Source: Clostridia bacterium
GTDB taxonomy: Bacteria > Bacillota > Peptococcia > DRI-13 > SM3-B62
NCBI GenBank assembly: GCA_018433675.1
Contig: JAHDQS010000006.1
Coordinates: forward strand, 130,425 to 194,424
Reading direction: 5' to 3'
Length of the DNA stretch: 64,000 bases
The notes beneath the pieces are model-generated. The model made no database searches. It worked only from the letters and a program-made list of their open reading frames with translations, and had not been told where the DNA came from. Shown piece after piece: positions 27,939-37,009 of the stretch; within the stretch, counting starts at the first letter, position 1, and the number at the start of each line of letters is the position of its first letter. A program made the position numbers and the translations under genes.

Positions 27939-27954
27939 TGCAAACATTATGCCA
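27939..27954 (-). promoter_or_regulatory. Sigma-54 (-24/-12) promoter upstream of MFS copy B
   Basis: The minus strand reads TGGCATAATGTTTGCA, with GG and GC 10 nt apart. It lies 140 nt before the MFS start and directly after the terminator of the sigma-54 activator gene. Confidence 0.88.
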
Positions 27955-27979
27955 AAAAAAAGAAAAGTACAAAAAAACA

Positions 27980-28016
27980 GGCTACATTTCATAAATTCCA
28001 GTTATGAAATGTAGCC
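27980..28016 (-). terminator. Intrinsic terminator of the module 1 activator gene
   Basis: Perfect 15-bp stem (27980-27994 with 28002-28016, GGCTACATTTCATAA/TTATGAAATGTAGCC), 7-nt loop, followed on the minus strand by a T-rich run (TGTTTTTTTG). It lies 27 nt after the activator stop codon. Confidence 0.92.
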
Positions 28017-28042
28017 CCTTATTCATCATATTAAAATCAGCC

Positions 28043-29866
28043 TTATTTTTTAATACTAATACTATGCTCTTTTACCTTGCGATAAAAAGTCGCTTTGCTT
28101 ATATTCAACTCATCACATATCTTATAAACTAAATCCGAATCGGTTTGATAGTCGTTAATTTTATCCGAAATTACTTTTTTCTCGGTCATTTTGAGATAGG
28201 AATCGAGAGTTACGCTCGAAAACCCATCATTTATTTTGTCAACATACACTTTTGAAGAAATATCATTGATATTCAACCGTTTCTCTATACATTCCCTGCT
28301 AATAACCGGTTCCGTTTCAAAGTTTATGGCGTATTCTATAACATTTTGCAGCTCCCTCACGTTGCCAGGCCAATCGTATTTTAGAAAAATCTTCTTTACT
28401 TCCTCAGAAAATCCTATAATGTTCTTCCCCAACAGCCGATTATAGTATTTTAAAAAGTAATCGCCGATACATATGATGTCATCCCTTCGTTCCCGTAACG
28501 GTGGTATCTGCAGGGGTATAATATTCAACCGGTAATACAGGTCTTTTCTAAACAGGCCGCTTTCTATCCGCTTTATAAGATTGGTATTAGTAGCAGCAAT
28601 TACACGAATATTTATCTTGCGGATTTTATTGCTGCCAATACGGCAGACTTCCCTCTCCTGTAAGACTCTTAGTAGTTTAACCTGCAAATGAAACGGCATT
28701 TCACTTATTTCATCAAGGAAAATGGTTCCGTTATCGGCTACTTCAAACTTTCCATACTTGATAGCATGAGCTCCGGTAAAAGCACCCTTTTCATGGCCGA
28801 ACAGCTCGCTTTCTAACAATTCGTCGGGAATAGCTCCACAGTTAATCGGTACAAAGGGTTGATCATTTCTGTCACTCCGGCTATGAATAGCTCTGGCAAA
28901 CAGCTCCTTACCTGTCCCGCTTTCACCACAAATTAATATGCTGGAATCACTTCGAGCCGCTTTATCAGCAAGCCTCTTCACATTAACAAATTTAGGCGAA
29001 CATCCGATGATGTCCCGCAAATGAATTTGCACCTGGTTCTTTTCAGCCGACTGAATGACTTTCTTTTGCAATTTTCTAAGGCTCTGCAGCATAATAATCA
29101 ATTCTTTGCCACTATTATCGCTCATCTTTAATGACGAAAAAGAAGCGAGGAAATGGAGTTGTTCACCTTTATGGTTAACAACAATCTCAATAGGACCGTT
29201 TGTATTCTCGCTTTTAAACTGTTCCGGTAGATTCAATTGCTTTTTTATCGATTCTATAAATCCTTCCCGTTCTTCGATCCCTGCCTCTTTAAGAAACTTA
29301 TCCAATGTCTTGTTATAGTACAACACCTCGCCACTCTTATCAAATACTATTAGCCCCTCATCAATACTATTAATAATAGTATTGATGCGTTGCGTAAGCA
29401 GCTTATTTTCTCTTGTCACAGCAATCTCCGCATACTTGGCTTCCAATAACGACGCCATCTTTTGTATGAAGTTAAGATAGATCTTTTCATTAGCCAGCAT
29501 ACTTATTTTTTTCTCTTCGGTAAAAGCAATTATCCCAATAACACCGACTGCCTTGCCTTGATGTCTTATAGGCACACAAATCTCTGCTTTTTCAATACAG
29601 GTTTCAAACCGCGGACAACTAAAGCATATCTCTTCGTTACGGGCATTTCTGATTATACAATAATCATTATTTTTTACACAGTGATCAAAAACCGTTTTGG
29701 GCCCGATGTTTTCACCGATATTGTTTCTATAGGAGCCGGTACCGGCAATGCGCCGCATTTCACCGTTAATAATGGTTACATCCACTCTAAGAACAGCTTC
29801 AATTGCATCAGCCACTTTTTGAGATAGTTGATTATATTCTTGAAAATCCAATTCTTTCGCAACCAT
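28043..29866 (-). CDS. Sigma-54-dependent transcriptional activator, module 1
   Basis: About 607-aa enhancer-binding protein. Domains: an N-terminal GAF-like sensor (1-150) with C83-x2-C86-P-x4-C92 and C99, a PAS-like domain (about 160-275), an AAA+ domain with Walker A GESGTGKE (316-323), the sigma-54 contact loop GAFTGA (363-368) and Walker B (382-389), and a C-terminal Fis-type helix-turn-helix (KICDELNISKATFYRKV). Start at ATG 29866 behind GGAGGGGGG. It reads toward the two sigma-54 promoters of module 1, its likely targets. The cysteine motif recurs in the module 2 activator and may hold metal, an Fe-S cluster or a thiol signal. Confidence 0.92.
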   Translation of the reverse strand: MVAKELDFQEYNQLSQKVADAIEAVLRVDVTIINGEMRRIAGTGSYRNNIGENIGPKTVFDHCVKNNDYCIIRNARNEEICFSCPRFETCIEKAEICVPIRHQGKAVGVIGIIAFTEEKKISMLANEKIYLNFIQKMASLLEAKYAEIAVTRENKLLTQRINTIINSIDEGLIVFDKSGEVLYYNKTLDKFLKEAGIEEREGFIESIKKQLNLPEQFKSENTNGPIEIVVNHKGEQLHFLASFSSLKMSDNSGKELIIMLQSLRKLQKKVIQSAEKNQVQIHLRDIIGCSPKFVNVKRLADKAARSDSSILICGESGTGKELFARAIHSRSDRNDQPFVPINCGAIPDELLESELFGHEKGAFTGAHAIKYGKFEVADNGTIFLDEISEMPFHLQVKLLRVLQEREVCRIGSNKIRKINIRVIAATNTNLIKRIESGLFRKDLYYRLNIIPLQIPPLRERRDDIICIGDYFLKYYNRLLGKNIIGFSEEVKKIFLKYDWPGNVRELQNVIEYAINFETEPVISRECIEKRLNINDISSKVYVDKINDGFSSVTLDSYLKMTEKKVISDKINDYQTDSDLVYKICDELNISKATFYRKVKEHSISIKK

Positions 29867-29940
29867 ACTCATGCCCCCCTCCTATATACTTGTTCTTATT
29901 GTAGCCCTTCTTTTATTGCAGGTAAAGGGCTGTTTTTATT

Positions 29941-31686
29941 TTATAGACTCCATCCGGTTGCTTTTCTTCTTGCTCGAATAAATTCGAAATAGATTCCTTC
30001 TTCATTAACCAATTCTTCATGTTTTCCTTGCTGTACAATATGTCCTCCACTTAATACAAAAATATTATCGGCGTTTCTGACTGTTGAAAGGCGATGAGCA
30101 ATCATAATAACTGTCTTATGTTTTGTAAGTTCTTCAATAGCCAACTGCAATTGCTTTTCATTTTCCGGATCAACACTTGAAGTTGCCTCATCAAGAATAA
30201 TAATTGGAGCATCTTTCAAAATTGCTCTGGCAATTGAAATACGCTGTTTTTCACCGCCTGATAAACTGCATCCCCCTTCTCCAATCATTGTCTCATATCC
30301 GTCCGGTAAATTTGATATAAATTCATGACAACATGCTTTTTGGGCAGCCTCCACGACCTCTTCCATTGTTGCCTCCGGACGCCCGAATTTAATATTATTT
30401 AAAATAGTATCTTGAAATAAATATACATTTTGAAATACCATGCTGATATTTTTCAACAAACTTTCACAGGTATAATCCTTTACATTATATCCTCCAAGCC
30501 TCACTTCGCCCTCGTTTACATCCCAAAACCTGGCAATCAAATTGCAAATTGTACTCTTTCCTCCACCGGACGGCCCTACAATAGCAGCTGTTGTATCTTG
30601 CGGGATAGTAAGGCTTATATTGTCAAGAATTTTTCTTGAGTCATACGAAAACGATACATTTTTAAATTCAATATCATAGTTTTCAGGTTTAATATCCACT
30701 CCATTTTCATCCATGAGAGGTATTTGTTCTACTGCCTCCAACTTGTCCATGCTGCTGTCCAGCATGCGCAGCAATGACGAGTTGGTTCCGGCAGCTTCTA
30801 TTTGGCCGAATATAATAAAACTGGAAATAATAATCATCAGTGTATTCAATAAAGAAAATTCACCGCCAACAAACAGATAACACGCCGTCATCAGCATGGC
30901 ACAGCCTGCAACTTTAAATATGTACAGATAAAGAGCAATCAATTTTATAAAAGCTTTCTCTAAGCCTATATTGCGTTTGCGGCTTTCCTCAATAGCGTCA
31001 TCGACTGCACGATCGGATTTTTCTCCCAGACCAAAAGCTTTTATAACCGCTATCCCCTGTATGTATTCCAAAACTGCGGCAACAAGCCCGCTTTGAGCTT
31101 GCTGTCTTTTTGGCGAAACAGCAATGCTTTTTTTCTGCAAAATAGAATTAACAAATAGCCCCGCTACAATTGCGCAAATAGAAATGAGTCCGATGCGCCA
31201 GTTAAAAAAGGTAATCACAATTGAAATTACAATTGCATGGATAAATCCGACAAAAATACTTTTTAAAATATAACCTGCCTGAAATTCTATATCACTGATT
31301 GTTGTTGTTACAGCAGATGCGATCTCACCCAGACGGTTTGAGCTGAAAAATCCCATAGGCATCCTTTTAAGCCTGTCACCAATTTCAATTCTTTTATCCG
31401 CACACATATTAAAGCAAGCAATACTATTCTTGCTGTTGGCAATAGAACCGAAGATGATTTTCCCGACCACATGGATGAGCATAATCAAAAACGCACCGAT
31501 TACTATTTTTATTGTAATTTGATTTCCATTCTCTTTAGCAAGAATAATACTATTTAAGCTGTATACAATCGCAAAAATGGGAATGACCTCGCAAATGGTT
31601 AACATCGTACTATAAACAAAAGATTGTATCATAGCATTTCTATTTTTACCCGAAAACTCCAAGAGCCTTTTTAATGTCTTAACCAT
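29941..31686 (-). CDS. ABC transporter, fused permease-ATPase (second subunit)
   Basis: 581-aa half transporter: six membrane helices, then an ATPase domain with Walker A GPSGGGKST, signature LSGGEKQRISIARAI, Walker B IIILDEATSSVD and the switch His in IAHRLST. It overlaps the preceding half transporter by 8 nt, so the two form a heterodimer. Type IV exporter fold; siderophore importers such as YbtPQ/IrtAB share this architecture, and the nearby AraC and metal-type importer genes favour a metallophore role. Export of a small molecule is the alternative. Confidence 0.88.
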   Translation of the reverse strand: MVKTLKRLLEFSGKNRNAMIQSFVYSTMLTICEVIPIFAIVYSLNSIILAKENGNQITIKIVIGAFLIMLIHVVGKIIFGSIANSKNSIACFNMCADKRIEIGDRLKRMPMGFFSSNRLGEIASAVTTTISDIEFQAGYILKSIFVGFIHAIVISIVITFFNWRIGLISICAIVAGLFVNSILQKKSIAVSPKRQQAQSGLVAAVLEYIQGIAVIKAFGLGEKSDRAVDDAIEESRKRNIGLEKAFIKLIALYLYIFKVAGCAMLMTACYLFVGGEFSLLNTLMIIISSFIIFGQIEAAGTNSSLLRMLDSSMDKLEAVEQIPLMDENGVDIKPENYDIEFKNVSFSYDSRKILDNISLTIPQDTTAAIVGPSGGGKSTICNLIARFWDVNEGEVRLGGYNVKDYTCESLLKNISMVFQNVYLFQDTILNNIKFGRPEATMEEVVEAAQKACCHEFISNLPDGYETMIGEGGCSLSGGEKQRISIARAILKDAPIIILDEATSSVDPENEKQLQLAIEELTKHKTVIMIAHRLSTVRNADNIFVLSGGHIVQQGKHEELVNEEGIYFEFIRARRKATGWSL

Positions 31687-33445
31687 TATTTTTTTCTCCT
31701 TCCTTCATGTCCATATCCTTAGCTCCAATATGAGCTTCCCACATGTTTTGGTACAATTTACATTTTCCCAGCAATTCTTTATGGGTTCCCTGTGCAGCTA
31801 TTTTGCCCTGATTCATCACGATAATGTTATCTGCCGATACGATAGTGGAAAGTCTATGTGCAATGACAATCAGAGTTTTTCCTTTAACAAGCTTTGATAT
31901 GGATTCTTGTATGACTGCTTCATTTTCAGGATCCGTATAGGCTGTAGCTTCATCCAGCACGATAACCGGGCTGTTCTTAATTATCGCCCTTGCAATTGAA
32001 ATACGTTGTTTTTCGCCGCCTGAAAAATGATTTCCGGCTTCACCGGCCAAGGTGTCATACCCGTATTCCAGAGACATAATAAAATCATGACAGCTGGCCT
32101 TCTTGGCCGCTTCTATTACTTCTTCATCCGTTGCATCTTCTTTACCAATACGGATATTTTCTTTTATAGTCATATTAAACAAAAAGTTATCTTGGGACAC
32201 ATAGGAAATAATGTCACTTATTTGGTTCAACGGCAGATCCTTTACATCTATATCCCCTAAAGTTATTTGTCCGCCTTTTACATCCCAAAAACTTGCCATA
32301 AGCTTTGTGACAGTCGATTTTCCTGAACCGGAAGGCCCTACTATCGCAGTTATTCCATGGGGGATTGTTTCAAAAGATATACCGTGTAAAATTTCCGTAT
32401 CATCATAGCCAAAAGAAACATTGTCAAATCTTATTTTATAATCCTTCATTTTTTTATAGTCCAAGGGACGCTTGAGTTCATCTGCATCAAGTATTCTACT
32501 TACCTGTCCAATAATAGTGCCCATAGAAGCCACCCCGTCTGTAAGCTGCATTGCCTGTATTAACGGACTTACAAGACCGAATGATAATATAATGCATGAA
32601 ATAAATGTTGCAAGTGTTAATGTGCCGTTCATATAAAAATATAGCCCGGCAGGCAATGCAAAAAGTAAAGTTGCCGGCATAATATACATAACTGCTGAAT
32701 ACAGCCATAAGGTATTTTGGAAAAAAGAAGTTACAGCGGCACAATTATTATTTACTGAATCTGAATATTTTTCATAGGAAGTTGTTGACTGGTTAAAAGC
32801 TTTAATTGCTTGAATACCATTGATATACTCCACAACAATTGCATTCATGATATTTCCTGCTTCTACATGTTTCGGATAATAATATACATATTTTTTCATC
32901 AGAACCTTATATAAAATCAATCCGACCGGCAAGGTGATTAAGGAGATAAATGCAAGGCGTGCGTCCAAATAGAACAAATATGCGAATATACACAACGGAA
33001 TCAATAAATTTGATGTCATTTCCGGAATGATATGTGCAAGGGGCTGCTCTAATTTTTCTACTGTATCAACAATCGTTGTCTTCAGCTCGCCGGATGAACT
33101 TTCCATTACATAACCAAGCGGTAATTTTGATAGCTTTTTCACCAATTCGCTGCGAATGTTTTTCAAAACTGTATATGCCGATTCATGCGATAATGTAGTG
33201 GATATTCCGTGAAAAACCACTTTTCCCGTAAATCCCGCCAATGCCAGCAGAACACTCAAAATGAGTTCCTTAATAGAATAGTTTCCGCTTACAATCTTTA
33301 CCGTAATATTTGCAGCAGCGAAATACGGTATCATACCGCAGCCGACACCCAATACTGCTATGATAACCGACAGTATCATTTTGCTTCTGCATTGTGAAGC
33401 AAATAACAATAACCTTTTAAAAGTATGCTCTTTCTTAGCTTCCAT
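31679..33445 (-). CDS. ABC transporter, fused permease-ATPase (first subunit)
   Basis: 588-aa half transporter with six helices and an ATPase domain (GPSGSGKST, FSGGEKQRISIARAI, VIVLDEATAYTD, IAHRLST). ATG behind AGGAGG. Its promoter region holds a TATAAT and a palindromic operator AAGTTAG-N6-CTAACTT at 33505-33524, shared with the importer operon at 50893 and the AraC gene at 55107. Upstream lie remnants of an AraC gene and a binding-protein gene, so this pair was probably once the distal part of the importer locus now at 44.9-50.9 kb. Confidence 0.88.
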   Translation of the reverse strand: MEAKKEHTFKRLLLFASQCRSKMILSVIIAVLGVGCGMIPYFAAANITVKIVSGNYSIKELILSVLLALAGFTGKVVFHGISTTLSHESAYTVLKNIRSELVKKLSKLPLGYVMESSSGELKTTIVDTVEKLEQPLAHIIPEMTSNLLIPLCIFAYLFYLDARLAFISLITLPVGLILYKVLMKKYVYYYPKHVEAGNIMNAIVVEYINGIQAIKAFNQSTTSYEKYSDSVNNNCAAVTSFFQNTLWLYSAVMYIMPATLLFALPAGLYFYMNGTLTLATFISCIILSFGLVSPLIQAMQLTDGVASMGTIIGQVSRILDADELKRPLDYKKMKDYKIRFDNVSFGYDDTEILHGISFETIPHGITAIVGPSGSGKSTVTKLMASFWDVKGGQITLGDIDVKDLPLNQISDIISYVSQDNFLFNMTIKENIRIGKEDATDEEVIEAAKKASCHDFIMSLEYGYDTLAGEAGNHFSGGEKQRISIARAIIKNSPVIVLDEATAYTDPENEAVIQESISKLVKGKTLIVIAHRLSTIVSADNIIVMNQGKIAAQGTHKELLGKCKLYQNMWEAHIGAKDMDMKEGEKNNG

Positions 33446-33504
33446 TTTGACCTCCTCAATTTGAGAAATAGTTTAAAACACGCATAAAAAAAGATATAAC
33501 CGTT

Positions 33505-33536
33505 AAGTTAGGTTCTTCTAACTTCCCTAAATTATA
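33505..33536 (-). promoter_or_regulatory. TATAAT plus AAGTTAG-N6-CTAACTT operator before the ABC pair
   Basis: Palindrome at 33505-33524 with spacer GTTCTT. A TATAAT (33531-33536, minus strand) lies just upstream, so a repressor bound here would block the transcription start. No good -35 is visible, suggesting an activator-assisted promoter. Resembles DtxR/MntR-class sites (TTAGG...CTAA). Confidence 0.6.
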
Positions 33537-33576
33537 TCCCACTTCTATTTACTTATCTGCTCCAATAACTCCTTTT

Positions 33577-33812
33577 TACTCCAAAACTGCAGCTAAACTA
33601 TTCTTTCTGTATTGGTAACAATAGAAATGTCCTTATAATTACCTAAAGGAAAGATGTGTTTATGATGTTCGTTGCCTAATAGTGCCGCTACAAAATCACT
33701 TGATCCTATATAAAATACCTTGTGACTTTTGTAATCTAATTCACATCTCCCTGAAATACAGTAATTCATCCGAGGGATTTGCAATATCAACTCTTTTTAC
33801 ATTTTTTCTTAT
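33577..33812 (-). pseudogene. AraC-family regulator remnant
   Basis: Two blocks of the gene at 44934-45944 are joined here with the helix-turn-helix region deleted. The surviving frame includes MNYCISGRCELDYKSHKVFY, almost identical to the intact protein's ligand-domain segment. Not functional as a regulator. Confidence 0.85.
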
Positions 33813-33863
33813 AAAAATTGAAAGAAGAGACTGAAATTAAAATCTCAGCCTCTTCTTTCAATT

Positions 33864-34146
33864 TATTGCAAAGACTTGATGTTGTCAATCTCAAACATGA
33901 TCGGTGTATCGGCGAAGGTATAATCTTTAATTATATCCTTATTAAGGATACATCGTGTCCTGTCCCTGAGTTTGAACATCAATCCGATTTCCTTAGCTGG
34001 CTTTTTATTGTAGTTGCCAGCATTTTGTTCATGGCTTCTCCTGAATCACAGGTCAACTTAAAGGAAATTTCTCAAGCAGTCCGGTGCTTGCATTCATCTC
34101 CCAACCCGTACTGTCAAACAGTTGTTTCGCTTTTTCCTGATACATA
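33864..34146 (-). pseudogene. Nickel/peptide-binding protein remnant
   Basis: Matches the 3' third of the binding-protein gene at 46002-47606 with internal deletions and frameshifts. The signal peptide and N-terminal domain are absent. The gap from 34147 to 34225 holds nothing recognisable. Confidence 0.85.
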
Positions 34147-34225
34147 AAGTCCATAAGCGTCACGAAGCTATGAGACTATATTCGAACTTGATAGCTTAAT
34201 AGCAAAACTACAATACGTACATCTT

Positions 34226-34774
34226 TCAACAATTTAAATTAAATTGACATATTGAGTTTAACGCATATCCAATACGATATTCAACTAATCCATTTATGCA
34301 GTTAATTGCCATGACTTTGCATTCTTCTACCTTACTTAATTTTCCCACCCAACAAGGCAGATGGATTATTTCTTTAGACACAACTTTGAACTTCGGCAAT
34401 TTAAGTACAAATAGTTTTCTTATATCTTGCTTTAGGATTTTATTGATTGCCTTTTCAGTTGATTCATCAATAACGGAACTGGGTGACTCGATAATGCATC
34501 TTTCATCTATTTTAAGGTTTTTCCAAGTTGGAATACTCCCGATCAATCCACTATCTTTCAAAAATGGATCAATATATCCAACAAACTGCATTTTCTTGGG
34601 TTTAAAAGGTGGCCGATCAGCAATTCCTTCAATAAATACTATCCACATAGGATAATACAAGATTTTTGCCGTTTCAAATTCTGGATATTTGTTCCAAAAC
34701 ACAAATTTCTTTTTAGTCTTAAGTTGCTGCCTTGTTAAAAAATCCCCCCCACAAATAACCTTAATATCTTTCAT
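34226..34774 (-). CDS. Uncharacterised protein downstream of the SSS symporter
   Basis: 182-aa protein of no family I recognise. No signal peptide or membrane helix. It contains scattered Cys (VICGGDF, DERCIIESP, HLPCWVG, ECKVMAINCING) and a hydrophobic YYPMWIVFIEGI stretch. It begins 2 nt after the symporter stop and so is almost surely co-expressed with it. Possible roles are an accessory to the transporter or an enzyme on its substrate; nothing in the sequence decides. Confidence 0.65.
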   Translation of the reverse strand: MKDIKVICGGDFLTRQQLKTKKKFVFWNKYPEFETAKILYYPMWIVFIEGIADRPPFKPKKMQFVGYIDPFLKDSGLIGSIPTWKNLKIDERCIIESPSSVIDESTEKAINKILKQDIRKLFVLKLPKFKVVSKEIIHLPCWVGKLSKVEECKVMAINCINGLVEYRIGYALNSICQFNLNC

Positions 34775-34776
34775 GG

Positions 34777-36219
34777 TTATTCTACTAATGCTCTGTGTTG
34801 AGCTCTTACACTTTCAACAATATCTGCTGAGGGGGCTGGAGTCATTAGGCTTACAATTATCATTATTATTAACGATAGAGGTGCTGTTATAAGGACTTCT
34901 GACACCAGAGGAAACGGTTTCGTCAAAACCAATGTTATATAGACTGCTACGGAAATTACCATACTGGCTAGAGCACCTTCTTTTGTTGCTCTAGTCCACC
35001 AGATTCCCAATATAATCGGAAATGCAAAAGCTGCTACTAGACCTCCACTAACCCATGTCACCATTATTGTGATTAACTGCGGAGGATTAAGGGCTAAAAC
35101 CATAGCAACTAATCCAGCTATCCACATAGCAAAAACACCAAGACGGACTATCTGCTTTTCAGTTGCGTTTTTATTTATGAATTTAGGATAGATATCATGA
35201 GCAATCCCAGCTGATACCGCAAGTAAAAAAGAATCCGTAGACGACATTATTGAAGCAAAAATGGCTGCATATACCAAGCCGGCCATAATAGGAGGAAGGA
35301 AATGCCCTACTGTTTCAAAAAATACATAATCTGCTGTGGGTAAAGACCCTGGTTTATATAATCCAGCTCCTGCAACTAATACTAGTAGTCCACCCATCCA
35401 AAGAACTATGAAAAAAGCAGTCCCCCAGGCCATTGCTTTTCGTGCAACGGCAGCATTCCTCGCTGCAAGGTTCCTCATATTGGAGTTTGGAGCAACAATT
35501 GCGAACCAAATGAATACAAAAAATATACCGAAATAAGACATCCATGGTAGATTAACCGATCCAAAATCCGGGTTTGCCGCTAATGCTGCTTTCGCTAGCT
35601 CCGTAAATCCACCCTTTGTTGAGAAATAAATTACTGAACCGATAACTACTGAAGCTGTCATCATCAATATTCCCTGAATTAAACTGGTAATTGTTACTGC
35701 CCACATGCCTCCTAATGATGAATAAGCAACAAATGTTAATGCTACAATTACCACAACAGTTTTGTACGGTAGTCCTAATACATACGAACCTAAAATACCA
35801 CTAGCACTTAATTGTGGAATAATGTATAGAGTCATGAAAAGAATAACAAGCAGGGAACTAATTAATGATACACTCGAACCGTAACGTTTTAGAAAAAATT
35901 CGGGTAATGTTGTAGCTCCAGTACGCCTCATTTGAGCAGCAAAAAGAAATAGTGCAAAGGGGAAAAGCGAGGCTGCTCCTAAACCATAAGCTAGATAAAA
36001 TGGTAGCCCTAACTTCCATCCTAACCCAACTCCACCTACCATAGAACTGGCACTTGCAACTGCTGCAAAAAGTGCAAAAGAAGAAGTGAAAACCCCCATC
36101 TGACGTCCAGCCATCCAGTAATCTTCTTCACTTCCAGTAGCTTTCCGATAATAGTAATAGCCGATTCCCACAACAAGTACCATATAAAGTAAAATGATAG
36201 TTGATTCTAAAATCTTCAT
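34777..36219 (-). CDS. Sodium:solute symporter (SSS family)
   Basis: 480-aa carrier with about 13 helices. Family motifs: YWMAGRQMGVFTSSFALFAA in the first loop, YSSLGGMWAVTITSLIQG, and IMSSTDSFLLAVSAG with the sodium-site Ser/Thr. It overlaps its small partner gene by 4 nt (ATGA). Expressed from the sigma-54 promoter at 36713. Panthothenate/proline-type SSS carriers take up organic acids and amino acids with Na+; in context it is the uptake system of module 2. Confidence 0.92.
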   Translation of the reverse strand: MKILESTIILLYMVLVVGIGYYYYRKATGSEEDYWMAGRQMGVFTSSFALFAAVASASSMVGGVGLGWKLGLPFYLAYGLGAASLFPFALFLFAAQMRRTGATTLPEFFLKRYGSSVSLISSLLVILFMTLYIIPQLSASGILGSYVLGLPYKTVVVIVALTFVAYSSLGGMWAVTITSLIQGILMMTASVVIGSVIYFSTKGGFTELAKAALAANPDFGSVNLPWMSYFGIFFVFIWFAIVAPNSNMRNLAARNAAVARKAMAWGTAFFIVLWMGGLLVLVAGAGLYKPGSLPTADYVFFETVGHFLPPIMAGLVYAAIFASIMSSTDSFLLAVSAGIAHDIYPKFINKNATEKQIVRLGVFAMWIAGLVAMVLALNPPQLITIMVTWVSGGLVAAFAFPIILGIWWTRATKEGALASMVISVAVYITLVLTKPFPLVSEVLITAPLSLIIMIIVSLMTPAPSADIVESVRAQHRALVE

Positions 36220-36431
36220 TCCTTACCCTCCCTTTTTTCTATCCAGTAAATATAAATAAAACATTGTGCTGCCCAAACAAAATACATAAAAATCATTAAC
36301 CAACCAACTTTTGCAATCCCAAATGCTCCTATACTTGTTGGCCACCAAGCAAAAAGTAAAATGGCTTCTAATATCATAATAATTGTCATTATTATCCCTG
36401 GGCTTTTTAAAACAGATGATTTTTCTTGCAT
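36216..36431 (-). CDS. Small membrane partner of the SSS symporter
   Basis: 71-aa protein with two hydrophobic helices (IIMTIIMILEAILLFAWW and WLMIFMYFVWAAQCFIYIYW) and charged ends. Its size, topology and 4-nt overlap with the symporter resemble the small YhdT/DUF997-type subunits that precede PanF-like SSS genes. First gene after the sigma-54 promoter, with a 280-nt leader. Exact family assignment is uncertain. Confidence 0.75.
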   Translation of the reverse strand: MQEKSSVLKSPGIIMTIIMILEAILLFAWWPTSIGAFGIAKVGWLMIFMYFVWAAQCFIYIYWIEKREGKE

Positions 36432-36712
36432 TAGTATACCTCCTCTTTTTATTTTTTTAACCGCTGCTATAGATTAGCAAATGTCTTCTGCATAGCCAAA
36501 TACGCTGTTTTTATTAAGAAGCGTCTCTTTCTCTTTCACCTCTCTCCCTAAACCTTTTTTATTATGTATGAGCTATACTTAATTCATACACCTCCCCCCT
36601 TCCTCAAATACTCGATCTTTGTAGGACTTATCTTGTTAACCTTGGGACTTCCCACTCACGCTGCCTCTCGAACGCTCTGGGAGATTCATATTGTTACTCT
36701 CTTTATTGTTAA

Positions 36713-36728
36713 TGCAATTTATATGCCA
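36713..36728 (-). promoter_or_regulatory. Sigma-54 (-24/-12) promoter of the symporter unit
   Basis: The minus strand reads TGGCATATAAATTGCA with GG and GC 10 nt apart, 282 nt before the 71-aa gene. Same type as 25293, 27939 and 43414. Confidence 0.87.
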
Positions 36729-36764
36729 TTTGATATATCTTAATTTATTAATCGTTAAAAACAA

Positions 36765-36813
36765 AAATTTCGCTGTTAGATTACCGTTATCGGCAATAAA
36801 CACAGCGAAATTT
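36765..36813 (-). terminator. Hairpin ending the module 2 activator transcript
   Basis: 12-bp arms AAATTTCGCTGT/ACAGCGAAATTT (36765-36776 and 36802-36813) with an inner short palindrome, followed on the minus strand by TTGTTTTTAACG. It lies between the activator gene and the next sigma-54 promoter, as in module 1. Confidence 0.75.
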
Positions 36814-36844
36814 ATCTACTCTTTTTTACAAGCAATACTCTCCT

Positions 36845-36870
36845 AATAATTATCATACTTGATAATTATT
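36845..36870. promoter_or_regulatory. Upstream activator site (palindrome) for the symporter promoter
   Basis: Perfect 11-bp arms AATAATTATCA/TGATAATTATT separated by TACT. It lies about 120 nt upstream of the -24 element, a normal enhancer distance. A near-identical element lies upstream of the module 2 cyuA promoter (43674-43699). Confidence 0.75.
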
Positions 36871-37009
36871 TACCAGCGGCGATATTCAAATCAGTCATTT
36901 TCTATTTCTGGAAACAGCATATATATAAAAATGTGTTACATCAGCTTCACTAAATCAAGACCTTTATAGGGCTAGAGCAAACTACAAGAACAACGTAACT
37001 AAAGCTCTT

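Larger units (their letters stand above)
33488..34146. repeat. Shrunken direct copy of 44848-46580
   Basis: This stretch matches, in the same order and orientation, successive blocks of the AraC and binding-protein region at 44848-46580: promoter/operator, AraC C-terminal tip, AraC mid part, AraC start, terminator, and binding-protein C-terminal pieces. Identity within blocks is high. Missing pieces (about 0.57, 0.2 and 0.29 kb plus small ones) explain the shorter length. Confidence 0.88.
36432..37009. other. Regulatory intergenic region of module 2
   Basis: 578-nt gap that holds, in order on the minus strand: the terminator of the activator gene, the sigma-54 promoter and the symporter leader, with a palindromic activator site further upstream at 36845. 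The leader has no recognised riboswitch or short gene. Confidence 0.6.

Noticed and set aside
33593-33790. A 65-codon open frame resembling an AraC ligand domain as a real small gene
   Set aside because: It is a deletion-joined piece of the AraC gene at 44934-45944 without helix-turn-helix or ribosome site.
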